DNA from: Ursus arctos
Lineage: Eukaryota; Chordata; Mammalia; Carnivora; Ursidae
Reading direction: 5' to 3'
DNA length: 64,000 nt
Assembly: GCF_023065955.2 (NCBI RefSeq)
Contig: NW_026622930.1
Coordinates: 22,111,449-22,175,448, forward strand
In this document: positions 24,301 to 36,854 of the stretch, piece after piece
Numbering within the stretch: position 1 is the first letter of the stretch
Layout: each line of letters opens with the position of its first letter
Program-made: the position numbers and the translations under genes
Notes under the pieces: generated by a model
Told to the model about the DNA's origin: nothing
The model's database searches: none
What the model saw: only the letters and a program-made list of their open reading frames with translations

Positions 24301-25888
24301 CACACACCCGTACTTGGCCCATCCAAAAGCCCTTCAGTTATTTTGTCCTTAATCCTCTTACAGTTTTGGAAACACACATACCAACTTGTGCAGAAGTTGT
24401 ACATTTCTAAATATGAGTCAAACCCCCCAGACCTTGCATAGTACATTTTTATGCAAAATCAGTATCATCTATCCTGATTAGAATGAACATACAAAATCCG
24501 AGGATGCAATACCTATTCTTTCACTCACAAAAAAAGAAGTAATTTTTTAATGATTTTCTCCATTAGTACAAGTAGAAAAGGCAATGAATAAATGGCTTTT
24601 TTTCTCTCCTAAACCATAAAGCTACCCAGAGTTCTGCTTATAAAAGATAAGAATGTATTTCTAGTATAGTGGCAGTAGGTATTCTCCAGTATAGTGCAAT
24701 GGGCAGGAGGTATGTATCAGTGTGTCTCCAGGATGAAAAAAAAAATTAATATGCAGTTAGACAAACAGTCACACAGAAACCAGCAGGAGTTTTTCAGACC
24801 TCCGGTAATTAATCTTAGTGGGTTTGCTTGTTGGTTGGTTTTGGTCATTCTGATGTCAAAATCTTGCCTGGTATCTCAAAGTCAGAACATTCTGAAAATT
24901 CCCTTTTTTAAAAGTCTATGAGCCATAATCGCATATTTAAAAATGCATTCATTAACAATTTTAAGTTGTTAAATCCTCAAGAAATCCACGAGACGTACTA
25001 ATCTAGGACCCTGCCCACCTAGCCAAATGCCCATTTTGAGTACAATTATTAGCCAATGTTCTTCTGTTACTGTTACTCCTCACTGTCATATCAAATGCTG
25101 CCAGTGAGTAAATGGTGTTCTTAGACACAAGAGAAGCCATGTGCTCCTTCTGATGGAATTAAAATATGAGTGACAGTGGAAGACAGCACACATGGTAAAA
25201 TGGGTTACTTCCCTCACAAGCTGAGTCATGGAGAGGCCACTGGAGTCATGGGGTTACAGTACCACAGCAAACACTATTTGCTTCCTTAATAAAACCCACA
25301 GAAAGAAGTCCTCCCATCTCTAGCTAGAACACAGGCAAATAGAAAATAGAAGAAACACTGTATTTGAGTCTTTTAGACATTCTGGTTAGCCCCGGTGAGT
25401 TGATTCAGTCAGAACATCTTTTTAAGGTGGTATTTTAGTGGTAACTTTCAGAGTGGGTAAAACTGAGGTCAAAATTGACATGTGTCTTAGGTTTGGAATA
25501 CACAATCCACGATCTCAGAATTCTTCAAAGGTCTAAACATTTTGCTCACTGAGAAGGCTCAGTACTTACTGACTAGTGAGAAAGATGCTTGATTCATTTG
25601 AAATTGCTAGGGAAGTGATAAAGTTCTGCCTATTTCACTAAGTGATTTTTACACACTGAGGGTATAGATAAAACCTGACGTCCCACCACCTGAACTCCAA
25701 GTAATATATCCCAAATCAAGGGCTCAGATCTTAACAGCCTCAGGAATAATCTTTCCTTCAGAGGGAAGGATATAGTGTGGAACACCTGCATATTTGGCCC
25801 TGTGTTTTGAGGAGAATAAAGTCTTTTCGCCTCATCGCTTTCTATCTGCATTCTTCCGCTCCATTAATCATGATCAAAAACAATCATC
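23555..25888. other. Unassigned interval with an AC microsatellite
   Basis: No recognised interspersed repeat or exon in 2.3 kb. Besides the AC array (24266-24298) there is an imperfect local duplication 'agtatagtg...caggaggtat' near 24663-24714. Confidence 0.4.
24266..24298 (+). repeat. (CA)n microsatellite
   Basis: About sixteen CA units, followed by 'ccccacacacccg'. Three overlapping ORFs across it are repeat artefacts. Confidence 0.97.
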
Positions 25889-26092
25889 GGGGCGCCTGGG
25901 TGGCACAGCGGTTAAGCGTCTGCCTTCGGCTCAGGGCGTGATCCCGGCGTTATGGGATTGAGCCCCACATTAGGCTCTTCTGCTATGAGCCTGCTTCTTC
26001 CTCTCCCACTCCCCCTGCTTGTGTTCCCTCTCTCGCTGGCTGTCTCTATCTCTGTCGAATAAATGAATAAAATCTTAAAAAAAAAAAACAAT
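25878..26092 (+). mobile_element. Can-SINE, young arctoid type, with TSD
   Basis: Head at 25889 ('ggggcgcctgggtggcacag'), then 'gcgtgatcccggcgttatgg', 'ctatgagcctgcttcttcct' and 'tctcgctggctgtctc', followed by an A12 tail to 26088. The duplication AAAAACAATCA flanks it (upstream 25876-25886, downstream after the tail). Its full-length structure points to a recent event. Confidence 0.95.
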
Positions 26093-28701
26093 CAAGATTT
26101 GCTCCAGCCTCCACAATAGAGCCATTCTCAACTGGGGGAGGCTCCAGAACATGACGGATCCTTAAACGGGTCTAGTTGTGAGCTAACTTTCATCTACCTA
26201 TGCTCCGTGTCTTAATTCTAGGGCTAAAATCAAGACACTGAAAATCCTGGCCTGTCTGGAACCCATCTCAGAGTTGTTTCAACCATATAACGAATACGCC
26301 ATGGGCCCCTCGTGTGCCAGTGGTTCTAAATTCTCAAACACGGATCTGGAAAGTCCGTACATTAGATTAACAAAGCATGTTCCAGCCTAAATAGATAAAA
26401 GTAGCTAAAAATTTTACAAGGTTTTTGTTTTCTGTCTACAGAAATAGAATATCACAATAATTATCAAAAACAAAGAAAAAGCAAACCATACTGAACAGAG
26501 AAGTAGAAATCAGCAGATGTTCTAACAGCCATACACCAAGAGCAAATAATAGTTAAATATTGCTAAGTGAAGAAAAATAACATTCAGAAGCAAGAGCCAG
26601 GGGAATTAGATAGACAGATTGTAATTAGCAATTACCTAAACTGGATCATGTCCAGGACATAAGGGCTAACATCACCTCTACCATTCTAAGAGGTGCCCTG
26701 GGATTCTTATTAATTCTTAATAAACTAAAGTAAGTAAGAGCCCCCTCCCCGCTTTATTTCCCATTAACATATGGAAGTCCATTCCTGTCTTATACCCAGA
26801 GATGAGTTCTGATCAGCACAGAGAATTTTTTTTTGCATATATACAAATATGTTATTTTTCATTTATGTCATGCACGGACTCCACAGTCACTAATTTAAAA
26901 ATCCATATTGATTTGAACACAAGCTAGCCTGAACTATATGTAAGGAAATTATATCATTCAAGGGTCAAAAAAAAATCACTGCTGAATTAATAGCTTGAAC
27001 AAAACTACCAGAGAATAACTTACTGCAATACTTTGATGCACCCTTCTACTCACAACGGGAGCAGGTTCAAGGGTGTATTCTAGCATGCTAATTACGTGCA
27101 AAACATTGTGAGATCCTTAAAGTAGGACCTCTACAAGCAACATTTTGTTACGAGTTGACATTATTTAAAAAGAACCCTTTATTTCTTTAAAGGTAATATA
27201 CAATTATTACCAATGTAAACATGCCTTTCTCCTCAGTTAAAGTGAATTACTGTCTTTGCTCCCCATGTACAGTATTAAGAGTGTCATGACGATAACGGGG
27301 ATACCTAACTCATCTGACATTGCTAGAGAATGAAAGAAGTGTTGTAACTAAGTGATTTTTACAGATAACCAAGGGTTATCTATGTAACATTTTTCTTTAA
27401 ATTAATAAATTAAAATGTCAAGCATTTATTGAACAGTCACCACCTGAAGGGCACTGGGCTTGAGGCTGTGTCTAAAGTGGATTACGTCATTTTATACTGA
27501 AAATGATTTAACCTGGTGATATATATCTGTGCATTTATGGTCGTATGACTCCGTAATGCAATCAACCCCCCAGGGTTTCCCAAGTTATATAAGGGTTAGT
27601 TGTTCTGTAATACGTATTTCTCCATGGGAGCAAAACTCACAGCAAGATGTGGCTTTAACGGTTTATCGGTAGAAATTCTGGAGGAAGATGCAGGGTTTGG
27701 AAAAGTGAATTCTGTTTTAACCGAGAAGGGGTGACGTGTCAGGGAGAGAAGGAAGAAAGGAAGGGGCAAGTAGGCTCCTCAAAGGGAAACTAAAAGCAAT
27801 GAAACTCATAATCCTTTAGTTCCAAGGTAAAAGGCAGAAAGGACAGGCTTTCTGCTCATACAACAGGTGAAACAGGAAATTTGTTCCATGAAGTTAATTA
27901 CCAGAGTTAAGGTGGCAACTTGATTCCTTTGTTTTGATAAGGCTAAGAGCCTACTAAAGACTTGTTCCTGGGTCTTATTAGAGCAGAAAAATTTCAAGGT
28001 CAGAGACCATGGAGCTGGAACATACAGATTCCCCCTTAACAGTCCCCAACAACATTTAGAATAAATCTGAAACTGAAATAGGGGCAAAGAATTCATGCCA
28101 AGCTTTGGTTAAGTGATTAAGTTATGTGCCCATATTTGGTGCCTGGATTCCTTCCATTCTTGTGCTAAATTATTTTTCTTAAAGATAACATTTGTGTTTA
28201 CCAAGTAATTATGCTAAAATTTTAATAAGACTCTATTTATGGAGGAAGCATAAATGGCCAGCTCCTGAATTACCCCCCACCTTACCATCTCTAAGAACAA
28301 TCCAGGGACTTAACTTTATTCCCTACACATGGACACATCTCTTTCAGTCTACCAAATTCACTTTGAGGTAGTATTCAGCCTTAATTTTGCAAAACCAAAC
28401 CTAATATGTGATAACAATGTTGCCCTTTTCTCACAATTGGTAATTCCTACAACCCTATGGTCAGCAAACAACTGTAACCTAGGGGGATCCGAACATACTA
28501 AGAAGAAAACTCTGCCTACCGCTATGAACACCCAATTCTGAGTCAATAGCTTCTGAACATTTCTTCTACCAGTGGCAGGACTTCTCAAACTTGAATAAAA
28601 TATAGGCCCTTTTTAAAAGAAAAAGCCACTCTTGGAGACCATACCAAATATTTTCTTTTTAGCATTATATCAATATATACAAGCATAAATGTAGTTACAA
28701 T
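26093..28701. other. Long unassigned interval
   Basis: No supported gene. A short reverse L2-like terminus may lie at 27417-27475 ('agcatttattgaacagtcac', 'gggcactgggcttgagg'). A T-run is at 26827-26834. Otherwise nothing is recognised. Confidence 0.4.
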
Positions 28702-28818
28702 CCACTTATCCTTAAAGCCTTTATACCCCCAAAACTGGCAAGCCACTTATCCTTAAAGCCTTTATACCCCCAAAACTGGCAAGCCACTTATCCTTAAAGC
28801 CTTTATACCCCCAAAACC
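28702..28818 (+). repeat. 41-bp minisatellite, 2.85 copies
   Basis: The unit begins CCACTTATCCTTAAAGCC and ends AAAACTGGCAAG. Copies start at 28702, 28743 and 28784; the third stops after 35 bp, then 'aacaaattac'. The copies are identical over their shared length, so the duplication is recent or recently homogenised. Function unknown. Confidence 0.97.
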
Positions 28819-30719
28819 AACAAATTACATACAAATAAGTCTAGAAAAGTTGTAAAATTTCATTTAAGAATATTAACTTACCATGACAGCTGATGTTGCT
28901 TAGTTTAAGTGAAATTACCAGTCCCATAATAAACACAATACTCCTGACCTCTAATGCCCAGGTTCTTCTGAGCTCTTTGTGCTCATGTCAAGCAATTCTG
29001 CCCCCAATTTGAAATTTGAATTCTCCATTTGAAATACTGTGAAGACTTTGTTTTTGGAAGTACACTCTGACATCAATTCATGTTTCGCATGGCACAAACA
29101 CAGCTCTTACATTCTCAACCTGCTTCTGCTCTTTTCTCATTAGTCCTTGACAACTAAAGAAAGAAAGGTTGGGTCCCCATGCATTCATGAACGCAACTTG
29201 ACTCAGGCATTAAAATCCCGTGAAAGCATCTGGTTATTAAGTGGTCACGGCCAAATCATTCAAAATACGCTTGTATTATAATTACAATTTTTTTTAACTA
29301 TCATGTTCATCCACCACTTACAGGGAACTCAGACCCATGAGAATGCATCCTTGGGAACCCCTTCTCAGTATGAGCAATTTGTTTCCATGAGCCCTATCCC
29401 CAGAGGTTTAACCATCTTGAAGTCCAGCTGAAGTATAGGGAATGATGGGGGTTGGCAAGGATGGTGGTCATGATACTTCGTACTATATTTAGCATGTAGA
29501 TAAGATTACAGCTAAAATTCTCATTTTGGTCTTTTGGAAGTGGAATCCCAGTATTTTTCAAATTCTACCTTGGGCGTCAGATACAGCAAGTTCTACTGAA
29601 GACACATGGCAAATTTAGATCATGCCAATTACATTACAAACCTGACTGTCGGCTATTTGAGGGATTGTGTCTGGGACCTACACCATCTTCTCTTCCTTTC
29701 AATGCCCTCCTTTATTCTCAACTCTCCTTAACATACACATAAAGGTGATTCATCCCAACCACTATGCAAAGAAAAACAGAACCCAAGAACCCAGAACACT
29801 TTTTTTGCTTTTTGTTTTTTTTTTTTAGATTCTTGACATTTGTTACATTATGAAACTTATAAATACACTTACGCATGTAACTGGACATATTACTGAGAAC
29901 TATAATCCTTGGTCACAGGTCCTCTCCCACATCAACTACTGTTGCCTGACCCCCTGGACTATGCTTTTCTTCTTTCCTCTATGATGGACCCTCTTGATCA
30001 CTTATTCCATAAGGACAGAGATCCACTAAGTAGCCGGTCTACCCTGGCTGCAGCTTGGACTCATCTGGGCAGCAATTTGGGCTCCCTACCCAGAAAAGTC
30101 AATAAGGCCCAGCTATTTACAAGAGGGATGGCTGCTGTGTCCCGGCTGGAATCATTTGAGGCCATTTTCTTTCACTGATAGGGGAGAGAGATCCACTTAC
30201 AGTCGAAATGCAGTCAGCTTGTACCACTGAATTCAATTACCCAGCCCTGCCACTGGCCACCGTGTGCCCTGCGGTTAGAAAAAGGGAAATGGGATAAAGG
30301 TTTATCTTGCCTTCTTCTTTCCTTTTCTTTAAGAAAAAGTGTCATTAATTGAACTTGTTAGCCTTCACATTACTTGTGGGAAGCTCCTCTCTGATAAGAT
30401 GGAGATTTATTTAATGAGACCCCATCTTGACAGAGTGCAGGGTAATGGAAAAAGAAGAAGAAGTCCTATAGTTAAATAGTCAAATATTAAGGTTAATCCC
30501 TGTCAATTTTATGGCCACATGCTCAAAGTTTAGATGGGATTTTTAGGAAGTTAAAACACATTCCTTACTTACATAGCATCTTTATTACTCCCATAAGCCC
30601 TTTGAAAGTAATACCTACAGAAGATACTGCTCCCTACTTCATCGAGGGGTATCCTTTGTGAAATACGTTGCTGGGCACACACTGGGGCACAAGTGAAAGG
30701 GGAGAACCTACTGGGATGA
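28819..30719. other. Unassigned non-coding sequence
   Basis: About 1.9 kb without recognised repeats apart from short T-runs (29288-29296, 29802-29826). An 89-codon forward frame at 29909-30178 has no recognisable motif, no upstream promoter signature and no splice context that would support it. Confidence 0.4.
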
Positions 30720-30850
30720 GCCTTAGTCCAGCCTTCGTTTCGACACATGGCACTTGCGTAACTTTTATATTCACTAAGTGTCTCTAGTCCTCAGTGTCCT
30801 CCTCATAAAATGGGAATGATACTCTGCCAAATCCCCACTGTAACATTATC
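30720..30850 (+). repeat. MIR-type SINE remnant
   Basis: Forward, diverged MIR core: 'gcacttgcgtaacttttata', 'agtcctcagtgtcctcctca', 'taaaatgggaatgatactct'. Confidence 0.55.
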
Positions 30851-31769
30851 CGCAATAAAGAACTTAGCCTTAAAGAAAGTCTGTTGAGAGCTTCCAAAGA
30901 AGTTATATTCATGTTGGAACTAAAAGGGCTCTGCGATGAGCTAGCCTTTCGTAGGAGCTCTGCTGAAGTCCCTCATGACCCCTTGAGTTTACAGTGAGTA
31001 GAGCTTATTAAAGCAGACTAAACATTTCCCTTATATTCAGGGCCTTGCATATTTTGAGTTACTATGGAGCAAAGTTTCTTCCACGCTCTATGAAGAATTC
31101 ACATTCTCCATCGATGACCTGAGAACAGATTCTGATTGTCAGTCAAAACACTCCGTAGAAAAAAAAAAAAATGATCCACAGATAAATGTTCTATTTTTTT
31201 CTTTTTCTTTTTTTCTTTTTTTAAGATGTATACCATCTTAGAAATACAGGAGACAGCTTCTATCCGAGGGACAAGCAAAGTAAGTTTCTAACTGACTTCA
31301 ATGCCAGCTAAGGCTCTGCTGAACTCTAACTTCCAAGCTGAAGGGACTGGGAAGTTAAACCAAACCCACATTGTATGACATTTACATGGACAGCCCCGGG
31401 GCTTCACAGTACCATTATCAGCAGTGACTGGGCAGGAAGTAGTGTGGGTGTAGGCAGGGAACTGGCAAGGAGACAGCAATTTGGCAGGGCTACCTGATGC
31501 CATCATTTGTGTTGGTATTAGTGGCTGATCTGTATACCAGGCAGTATCTTTCTATATGACACAACAGACCGGTAGCTGTTACAGTGCCAACTGCCATGGA
31601 GATCAATGGTCCAAGTATCCCCTTCATTTCAAAAATAAAGGCAATGCTGCCTGACATGACAGGCTGGAAGACATTATTCACATATTTAACTGACAAATGA
31701 CATTTACACACATCCCACTCCAAAGGTAGGGCCATTAATGTGCAATATTATAGCACTGAATCTGGTTAT
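30851..31769. other. Unassigned interval with A/T-runs
   Basis: Contains A13 (31159-31171) and a T/C-rich patch (about 31194-31224). No gene or repeat family is recognised. Confidence 0.4.
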
Positions 31770-31925
31770 TAGAGGAGCAGAATGGGAATCAGGACACCTG
31801 GGTTTTATGCCCAGCTCTGAGATGGCATACGACTCCTGGCAAGTCATTTCAGTCCCCTGCACTTTAAACTGGCATTCTGAGATGGGCGTATCGCCACCTG
31901 CTCAGCAGAGGAGAATCCTATGAAA
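31770..31925 (+). repeat. MIR-type SINE remnant
   Basis: Forward MIR: 'gaatcaggacacctgggttt', 'tatgcccagctctgagatgg', 'ggcaagtcatttcagtcccc', then 'aactggcattctgagatggg'. Confidence 0.6.
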
Positions 31926-34058
31926 GATCTGACATTTATATGATGTTAAATACATTTCAGGCCAATTTAACTTACAAGTCCAATTTATAATGACTGACTT
32001 AGACTATTTCTAGAAAATAGGTAAACATCATGAACGGTCATTAAGCTTTTTCTGAAAGGTTGATAAGATGAAAAGGTGATGATAAGAAAGAAATCACTTC
32101 ATGCATAGAGGATATCCTATGGGACAACATTGTTAAATGAGGCATTATTGTCTGAGATGGTGAACACTAGCATGAACAAAAGTTACAGACTATTCAGTTG
32201 TGCTTTCCAAGGCTTCTTAACCAGAAGTGAGCTTAGCTAGCTTCTCGAAGATGGATTCCAGTTAGAATGAGAATCCGCCTCACTAAATCTAATTATGTGA
32301 ATTCTTCATTCTCCAGTGAGTGGCCCTCCCACTTGCTATCTTAGAATAAAACCAAGAAAAAATGTTACTGGATAAATCAATAAGAGATGCCAACAGTGGA
32401 TAAAACTGGCCTGATTATGGGGCTAGAGGTATCTGCCAGTACAATAACAGCGATACGTACAACTAAGAGGGGATTCCATCATCTCTGAATCAAATTAGAG
32501 TCCATCAATCTGAGTGAGAAAAAAAAAAAACCAAAACATATACCTTTCTCCTCAGCTCTAAGAATGAGGAAACATCAGTAAACCTGCCAAGATGGCAGAT
32601 TTGTGCAACTGCCAACAGATATTTTTAAGTTTGTCTTTTACCTCTCGTTACATTCCTACAACATTATTGCACTATGTAGTCAACATCGCAATACGGCTTT
32701 GCTGTCGATTCCAAGAAGAGTCAGGTCCATATGTTCTCTCGTTCTCCATGACATCTCTCCCTTCTCTCGCACCCTTATTTTCCTTTTCTTTTTGGTTTTA
32801 TGGGACAGCATTGCTAATTTTATTCAACAGCTGGAGAAAGACAATTTGACGACACTCATCCATCGCGGAGCCCAGGCCGGCCCTGCTTCTTTCCCTCCTC
32901 TCTCCCCAATGAGTAGCAGTAATAAAAGCTCAACGCTCTAAAAGCAATCGATTCTGAAACGGTGTGGTACAATTACCAGCCCGGATGGCAGCAAAGACTT
33001 CCAGTAAAATAAAGGCAAGACAAATACAGTCTCTGCAGTGGGACTGGCCTCTGTTGTATAAGCAGCCCTCTGGTCGTAAAGAGGCTCCAGGCGGTGCCTT
33101 GTGTGATGGAGCAGGTGAATGGCAGGACAGCTGGGGCCCAGGAGGAGATGGTACCCCTAAGCGCCCAGTGGATCGTGGACAGGCTGGCTGTTCCAAGGTA
33201 ATAATCTCTAAATTATTCTCCACTGGACCTGTGACCTCTGAACAGATTTTGACGTTGCGCTCCATACAGGTCTTCCCGCTGCCACACAATACCTTGCTCC
33301 TTCCTTTCTAATACCAGCCTGTCCCTCCCACCCACCTGCATGAAGAGACACTAAGGAAGCGGAGTCATTAGACTGCCCATGCATTCAGGGCTTCCAAAGC
33401 CCTGAGAGTGGCCTTGGCAATGTGTTCACTAGGCCATCCACGTTTTGTAAAACGTGCTCAGAAAGCTACTTTGACTGCAGTCGAGGAAGACTCCAATACT
33501 TCCCCCTCAACCTCCCTTCCATCGCACGTGCCCTCACGGTGGGCGGTAAGAAGTGGCAGTCAGCATATCTGGCATCTAACTAATGGGAAGCTGAGGTACC
33601 TTAGTGCTTTGGTGGGATAGCTTTACCTAGGTCACAGTCCTGTCCTTGTAGAATTAACTTACTGCTCACAGTACAGGTGAAGAAGTGGCTTCCAAGAGGG
33701 TTCCAACACCTCCAGTGCTGTCTCACCCAGTGGTCTGCTCTGGCCACCCAGAATCAGAGCTCATATCTTGATAGAGGCTTGCCCAATGTTTAAATAGTCC
33801 TTAAAATTCACTTGAATTCACCAAGATAAACTTGGTTAAACTATTAATAATAAAAAATACAAAGTCTGATCAACCAGGCTAAAGACTGAATTACCTTTCT
33901 ATTCTATCTGTAAAAAAAGGATATTATAAAATTGTTCATATGAAAAGACATTCAAGAAAATATAAATAATATTGCAGGTAAAAGTGTCATAGGAGTAAGT
34001 CAAACGGTTAATTTTAAAATAGTATGTTATTGTATGCATTTCTGTGTTGTTTATGATA
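31926..34058. other. Unassigned interval with a GC-richer patch (32.85-33.3 kb)
   Basis: No recognised repeat. The 32850-33300 part is richer in G+C and keeps a few CpGs ('ccatcgcggagccc', 'agcgcccagtggatcgtgg'). Overlapping frames of 112-119 codons lie on both strands (32603-32941 +, 32964-33311 +, 32930-33289 -). None has a domain that I recognise, and opposite-strand overlap argues for chance. An unknown exon or regulatory element cannot be excluded. Confidence 0.35.
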
Positions 34059-34286
34059 CATATTAGCTTTTTTTAAAATTTTTTTTTTAAACATTTTATT
34101 TATTTGACAGAGAGAGACAGCCAGCGAGAGAGGGAACACAAGCAGGGGGAGTGGGAGAGGAAGAAGCAGGCTCCCAGCAGAGGAGCCTGACGTGGGGCTC
34201 GATCCCAGAACGCCGGGATCATACCCTGAGCCAAAGGCAGACGCTTAATGACTGTGCAACCCAGGCGCCCCTCATATTAGCTTTTT
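34059..34286 (-). mobile_element. Can-SINE with ~14-bp TSD
   Basis: Reverse copy (about 34073-34272): T/A-rich tail, 'acattttatttatttgacag', 'agccagcgagagagggaaca', 'gctcgatcccagaacgccgg', ending 'aacccaggcgcccct'. CATATTAGCTTTTT is duplicated (34059 and 34273). It forms an inverted pair with the next SINE. Confidence 0.96.
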
Positions 34287-34293
34287 AAACACT

Positions 34294-34523
34294 GTAATTT
34301 TATGGGGGCCAGTGTGGCTCAGTCGATTGAGCGTCTGACTCTTGATTTCCGCTCAGGTAGTGATCTCAGGGTAGTGAGATCAAATCCCACCTCGAGCCCC
34401 ACATGGAACTCCACGTGCAGTGGGGAGTCTGCTTCTCACCTTCTCCCTCTCTCTCTGCCCCTCCCCCATTTCCTACCCTCTCTAAAATAAATATATAAAT
34501 CTCTAAATAAAATCCGTAATTTT
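34294..34523 (+). mobile_element. Can-SINE, older type
   Basis: Forward copy beginning GGGG at 34304 ('ggccagtgtggctcagtcga'), with 'ctgactcttgatttccgctc', 'gagatcaaatcccacctcga', 'tctccctctctctctgcccc' and an 'aaataaatatataaat' tail. GTAATTTT flanks it (34294-34301 and 34516-34523). Its head faces the head of the reverse SINE 31 bp away. Confidence 0.92.
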
Positions 34524-35349
34524 TCAATGTTTCTCATGCTAACTTGATAGTCATTTTTATACTTAATTTTGAATCTTTTTCCTTAAAGAAGTTACAGCAC
34601 ACACACAGGTAAGTTTCAGGTCCCGCAAAGTGGGGACCTTTCCCAGGGCCTCCTTGATCTGATCTTCAGTACCATCCTAAGGGAAATCCTTGCTATCCTT
34701 TAGGCATTATTTTTCTCTCTCCCCTTCTGGACTGGCCTAGAAGCCTCCAGCATGAACACTTTGACCTAGTTTACACAATGGCCCACAGAGCACAAAGCAG
34801 GTTTTAAGTAAAAATCTGTACAGTTAATGGTTCATATGCAGCTTTATAAATTCTTCACAGTCTGAATACTTGGTTTGAAAGGGAGCATTTACCTAAGTGT
34901 GTTCAAGTTTGCTAATAAGGTGGGATTCTAATGGGTTTTCATGTATTACGACTTTTATGACTCAATAGTTTTGGGAACCAGTAGGTACTTTTTAGAGTGG
35001 AACGAAGTGGGGGGGGGGGGGTTCTTAACTGAAGAAATTTCCAGTCTTTTATATGTTAATTGGCCTTGTAGATCTCTAAGAGAAAGGATACAGTATTTCA
35101 TATTCTCTCAATTTTTTGACCATGATTTTTATTATTTATTTTTGGTGGACCATCCTACTAGAAAGAGAACAGAAACCTGGAAGTCAGCTATTCAAGTTTA
35201 TAGCAAATTGATATTAGTTTTACTACCAATCTCAAGACCTCAGATACACCAATACAGCATTTAACACACTGTATCAAATTACATGGATCCAGCTCCTTTG
35301 GATCATGAGCCTGTCACAGACAGGGCCATGGCTTCATTTCACTAAGTAT
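34524..35349. other. Unassigned interval with a G13 run
   Basis: Contains an uninterrupted G-run at 35009-35021. A 107-codon frame crossing the G-run and beyond (34941-35264) has no recognisable domain. No repeat family is identified. Confidence 0.4.
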
Positions 35350-35655
35350 GTATCTGCCATTTTGCTACACCAGCTACTAGGGACATAAAGATGGCCTCAA
35401 CGTAGTATAGTCAAGTGAAAAAGGTAGTATGTAGAACTGTGGGCTAGAATTCGTTGAAAATCAGTACGGTAAAGTCATCACGGTGTCTGCAGAGAGAGGT
35501 AAGAGGGAGTCAAAGCCAAGCCACAGACAGGAGGTGACATTTGGGTTAGACCTTAAAAATAAAATAAGGGCAGTCAGGTAAGGGTGATTTGGAGGTAAAG
35601 GGACCTCAGGGAAGAATGTGAACAGAAGCATAGGGTTGTAGGTTTTATTTATATC
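35350..35655 (-). repeat. L2 remnant
   Basis: Reverse L2: 'actagggacataaagatggc', then 'caggaggtgacatttgggtt', 'agaccttaaaaataaaataa' and 'gacctcagggaagaatgtga', in the order expected for the reverse complement of the L2 3' part. Confidence 0.55.
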
Positions 35656-36369
35656 CATATACCATGCCCCTCACATAATGACTGAAACATAATAGATACT
35701 CAAAAACGCTTGCTGAAGTGATTTTATCTTTCTACCCATCCGTTAAGTATTTCCTTTACCCAAGTTCCCCTTTCACAAAACAGTGATTACTCTTGTCCAT
35801 GCTTGCCTCACAGAGAATGATACATATAAAATGCCACTTCAAAAATGAACATACTAAAGGAAAGGAAGATTCTGGTCATGTTTGTAGGTACTGACTTAAA
35901 CAACTGGTCCCTACAGAATCCACTCTCCCAATGATGTTCTCTGTAAAGGCCAAGCATCTTTCTCTCCTTCTCACCACTGTGGATAAAATCAGTGTTTGTG
36001 AGAGAGGATATAATAATGTTTCATTCTACCTACACTCCGCTGAAGAGAGGAGCCCATGTTCAGTTCTGGAGCAATTTGTATTTCTCTTTCCAGTCTCTAT
36101 TGAGGTTGGCTGAAAGGTAAGGCCACAGCCAGTCACAGCAGCAGCAGAAGAGAGAGGTGATACATTTCTAACATTATTTTAGTGGGGTAATTTGGCTGGA
36201 AAACCACTGTAGAAATAAGCTGAGAAATTATGGTCTGTGAACAAAGCAACTTGGCAAGGTGAGAATATGTATGGCAGAATGCAACTGTGTACTGTCCCCG
36301 GCATCAGTGAGATACGTTGTTTTTTTTTTTTTTTTAAAGCTGAATAAAGAGAAATATAATTTAGAACTA
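35656..36369. other. Unassigned non-coding sequence
   Basis: Possibly a further L2-like terminus at 35656-35720 ('gatactcaaaaacgcttgct'). A T-run is at 36320-36336. Otherwise nothing is recognised. Confidence 0.35.
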
Positions 36370-36690
36370 TACTATGCCTTTGAACATGCTGTTCTCCCTG
36401 CCTGGAATGACTCCTCCATCTTCTCAATCTGGCAAATTCCTAGACATCCTTCATCACTGGATTCAAACCTCACTTATCCCTGCAAAGCTTTCTCTGCACA
36501 CCCTGCAGGCACAGAAAGTGGTTCTTCCTGCATGCTGTCTTAGTAAGGTGTATAGATCTCCATTATTATGACTCTATCAAAGATGAAGATTCTGAGGACT
36601 TAAGGCCAAACACCAGACTTCATCCTTCTCTTACCCCCAGCACCTGGTACACTGCCTACCACTGATGTAAATTCAGCAAATGGTACCCAT
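36370..36690 (+). repeat. L2 remnant
   Basis: Forward L2: 'ctttgaacatgctgttctcc', 'ctgcctggaatgactcctcc', 'tagacatccttcatcactgg', 'attcaaacctcac', 'cagcacctggtacactgcc'. This is the classic L2 3'-region order, moderately diverged. The short frames at 36259-36571 are chance translations of it. Confidence 0.75.
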
Positions 36691-36854
36691 TATTATTATT
36701 ATAACTTTGCAAGGTAATACGTAAAGCATATAAAGGAACTAGCTGAGTTCCTGACATGGTGTCTATTCAACAAATCCAACCTTACCATGGTCTTACCCTT
36801 CCCCAACTGCCATCTCCTTTAGATACAATTCTCCTTGCTCTTTTGCTTTTGTTT

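Noticed and set aside
28702..28818. CRISPR-like array
   Set aside because: The copies are contiguous tandem units without spacers in a mammalian genome. It is a minisatellite.
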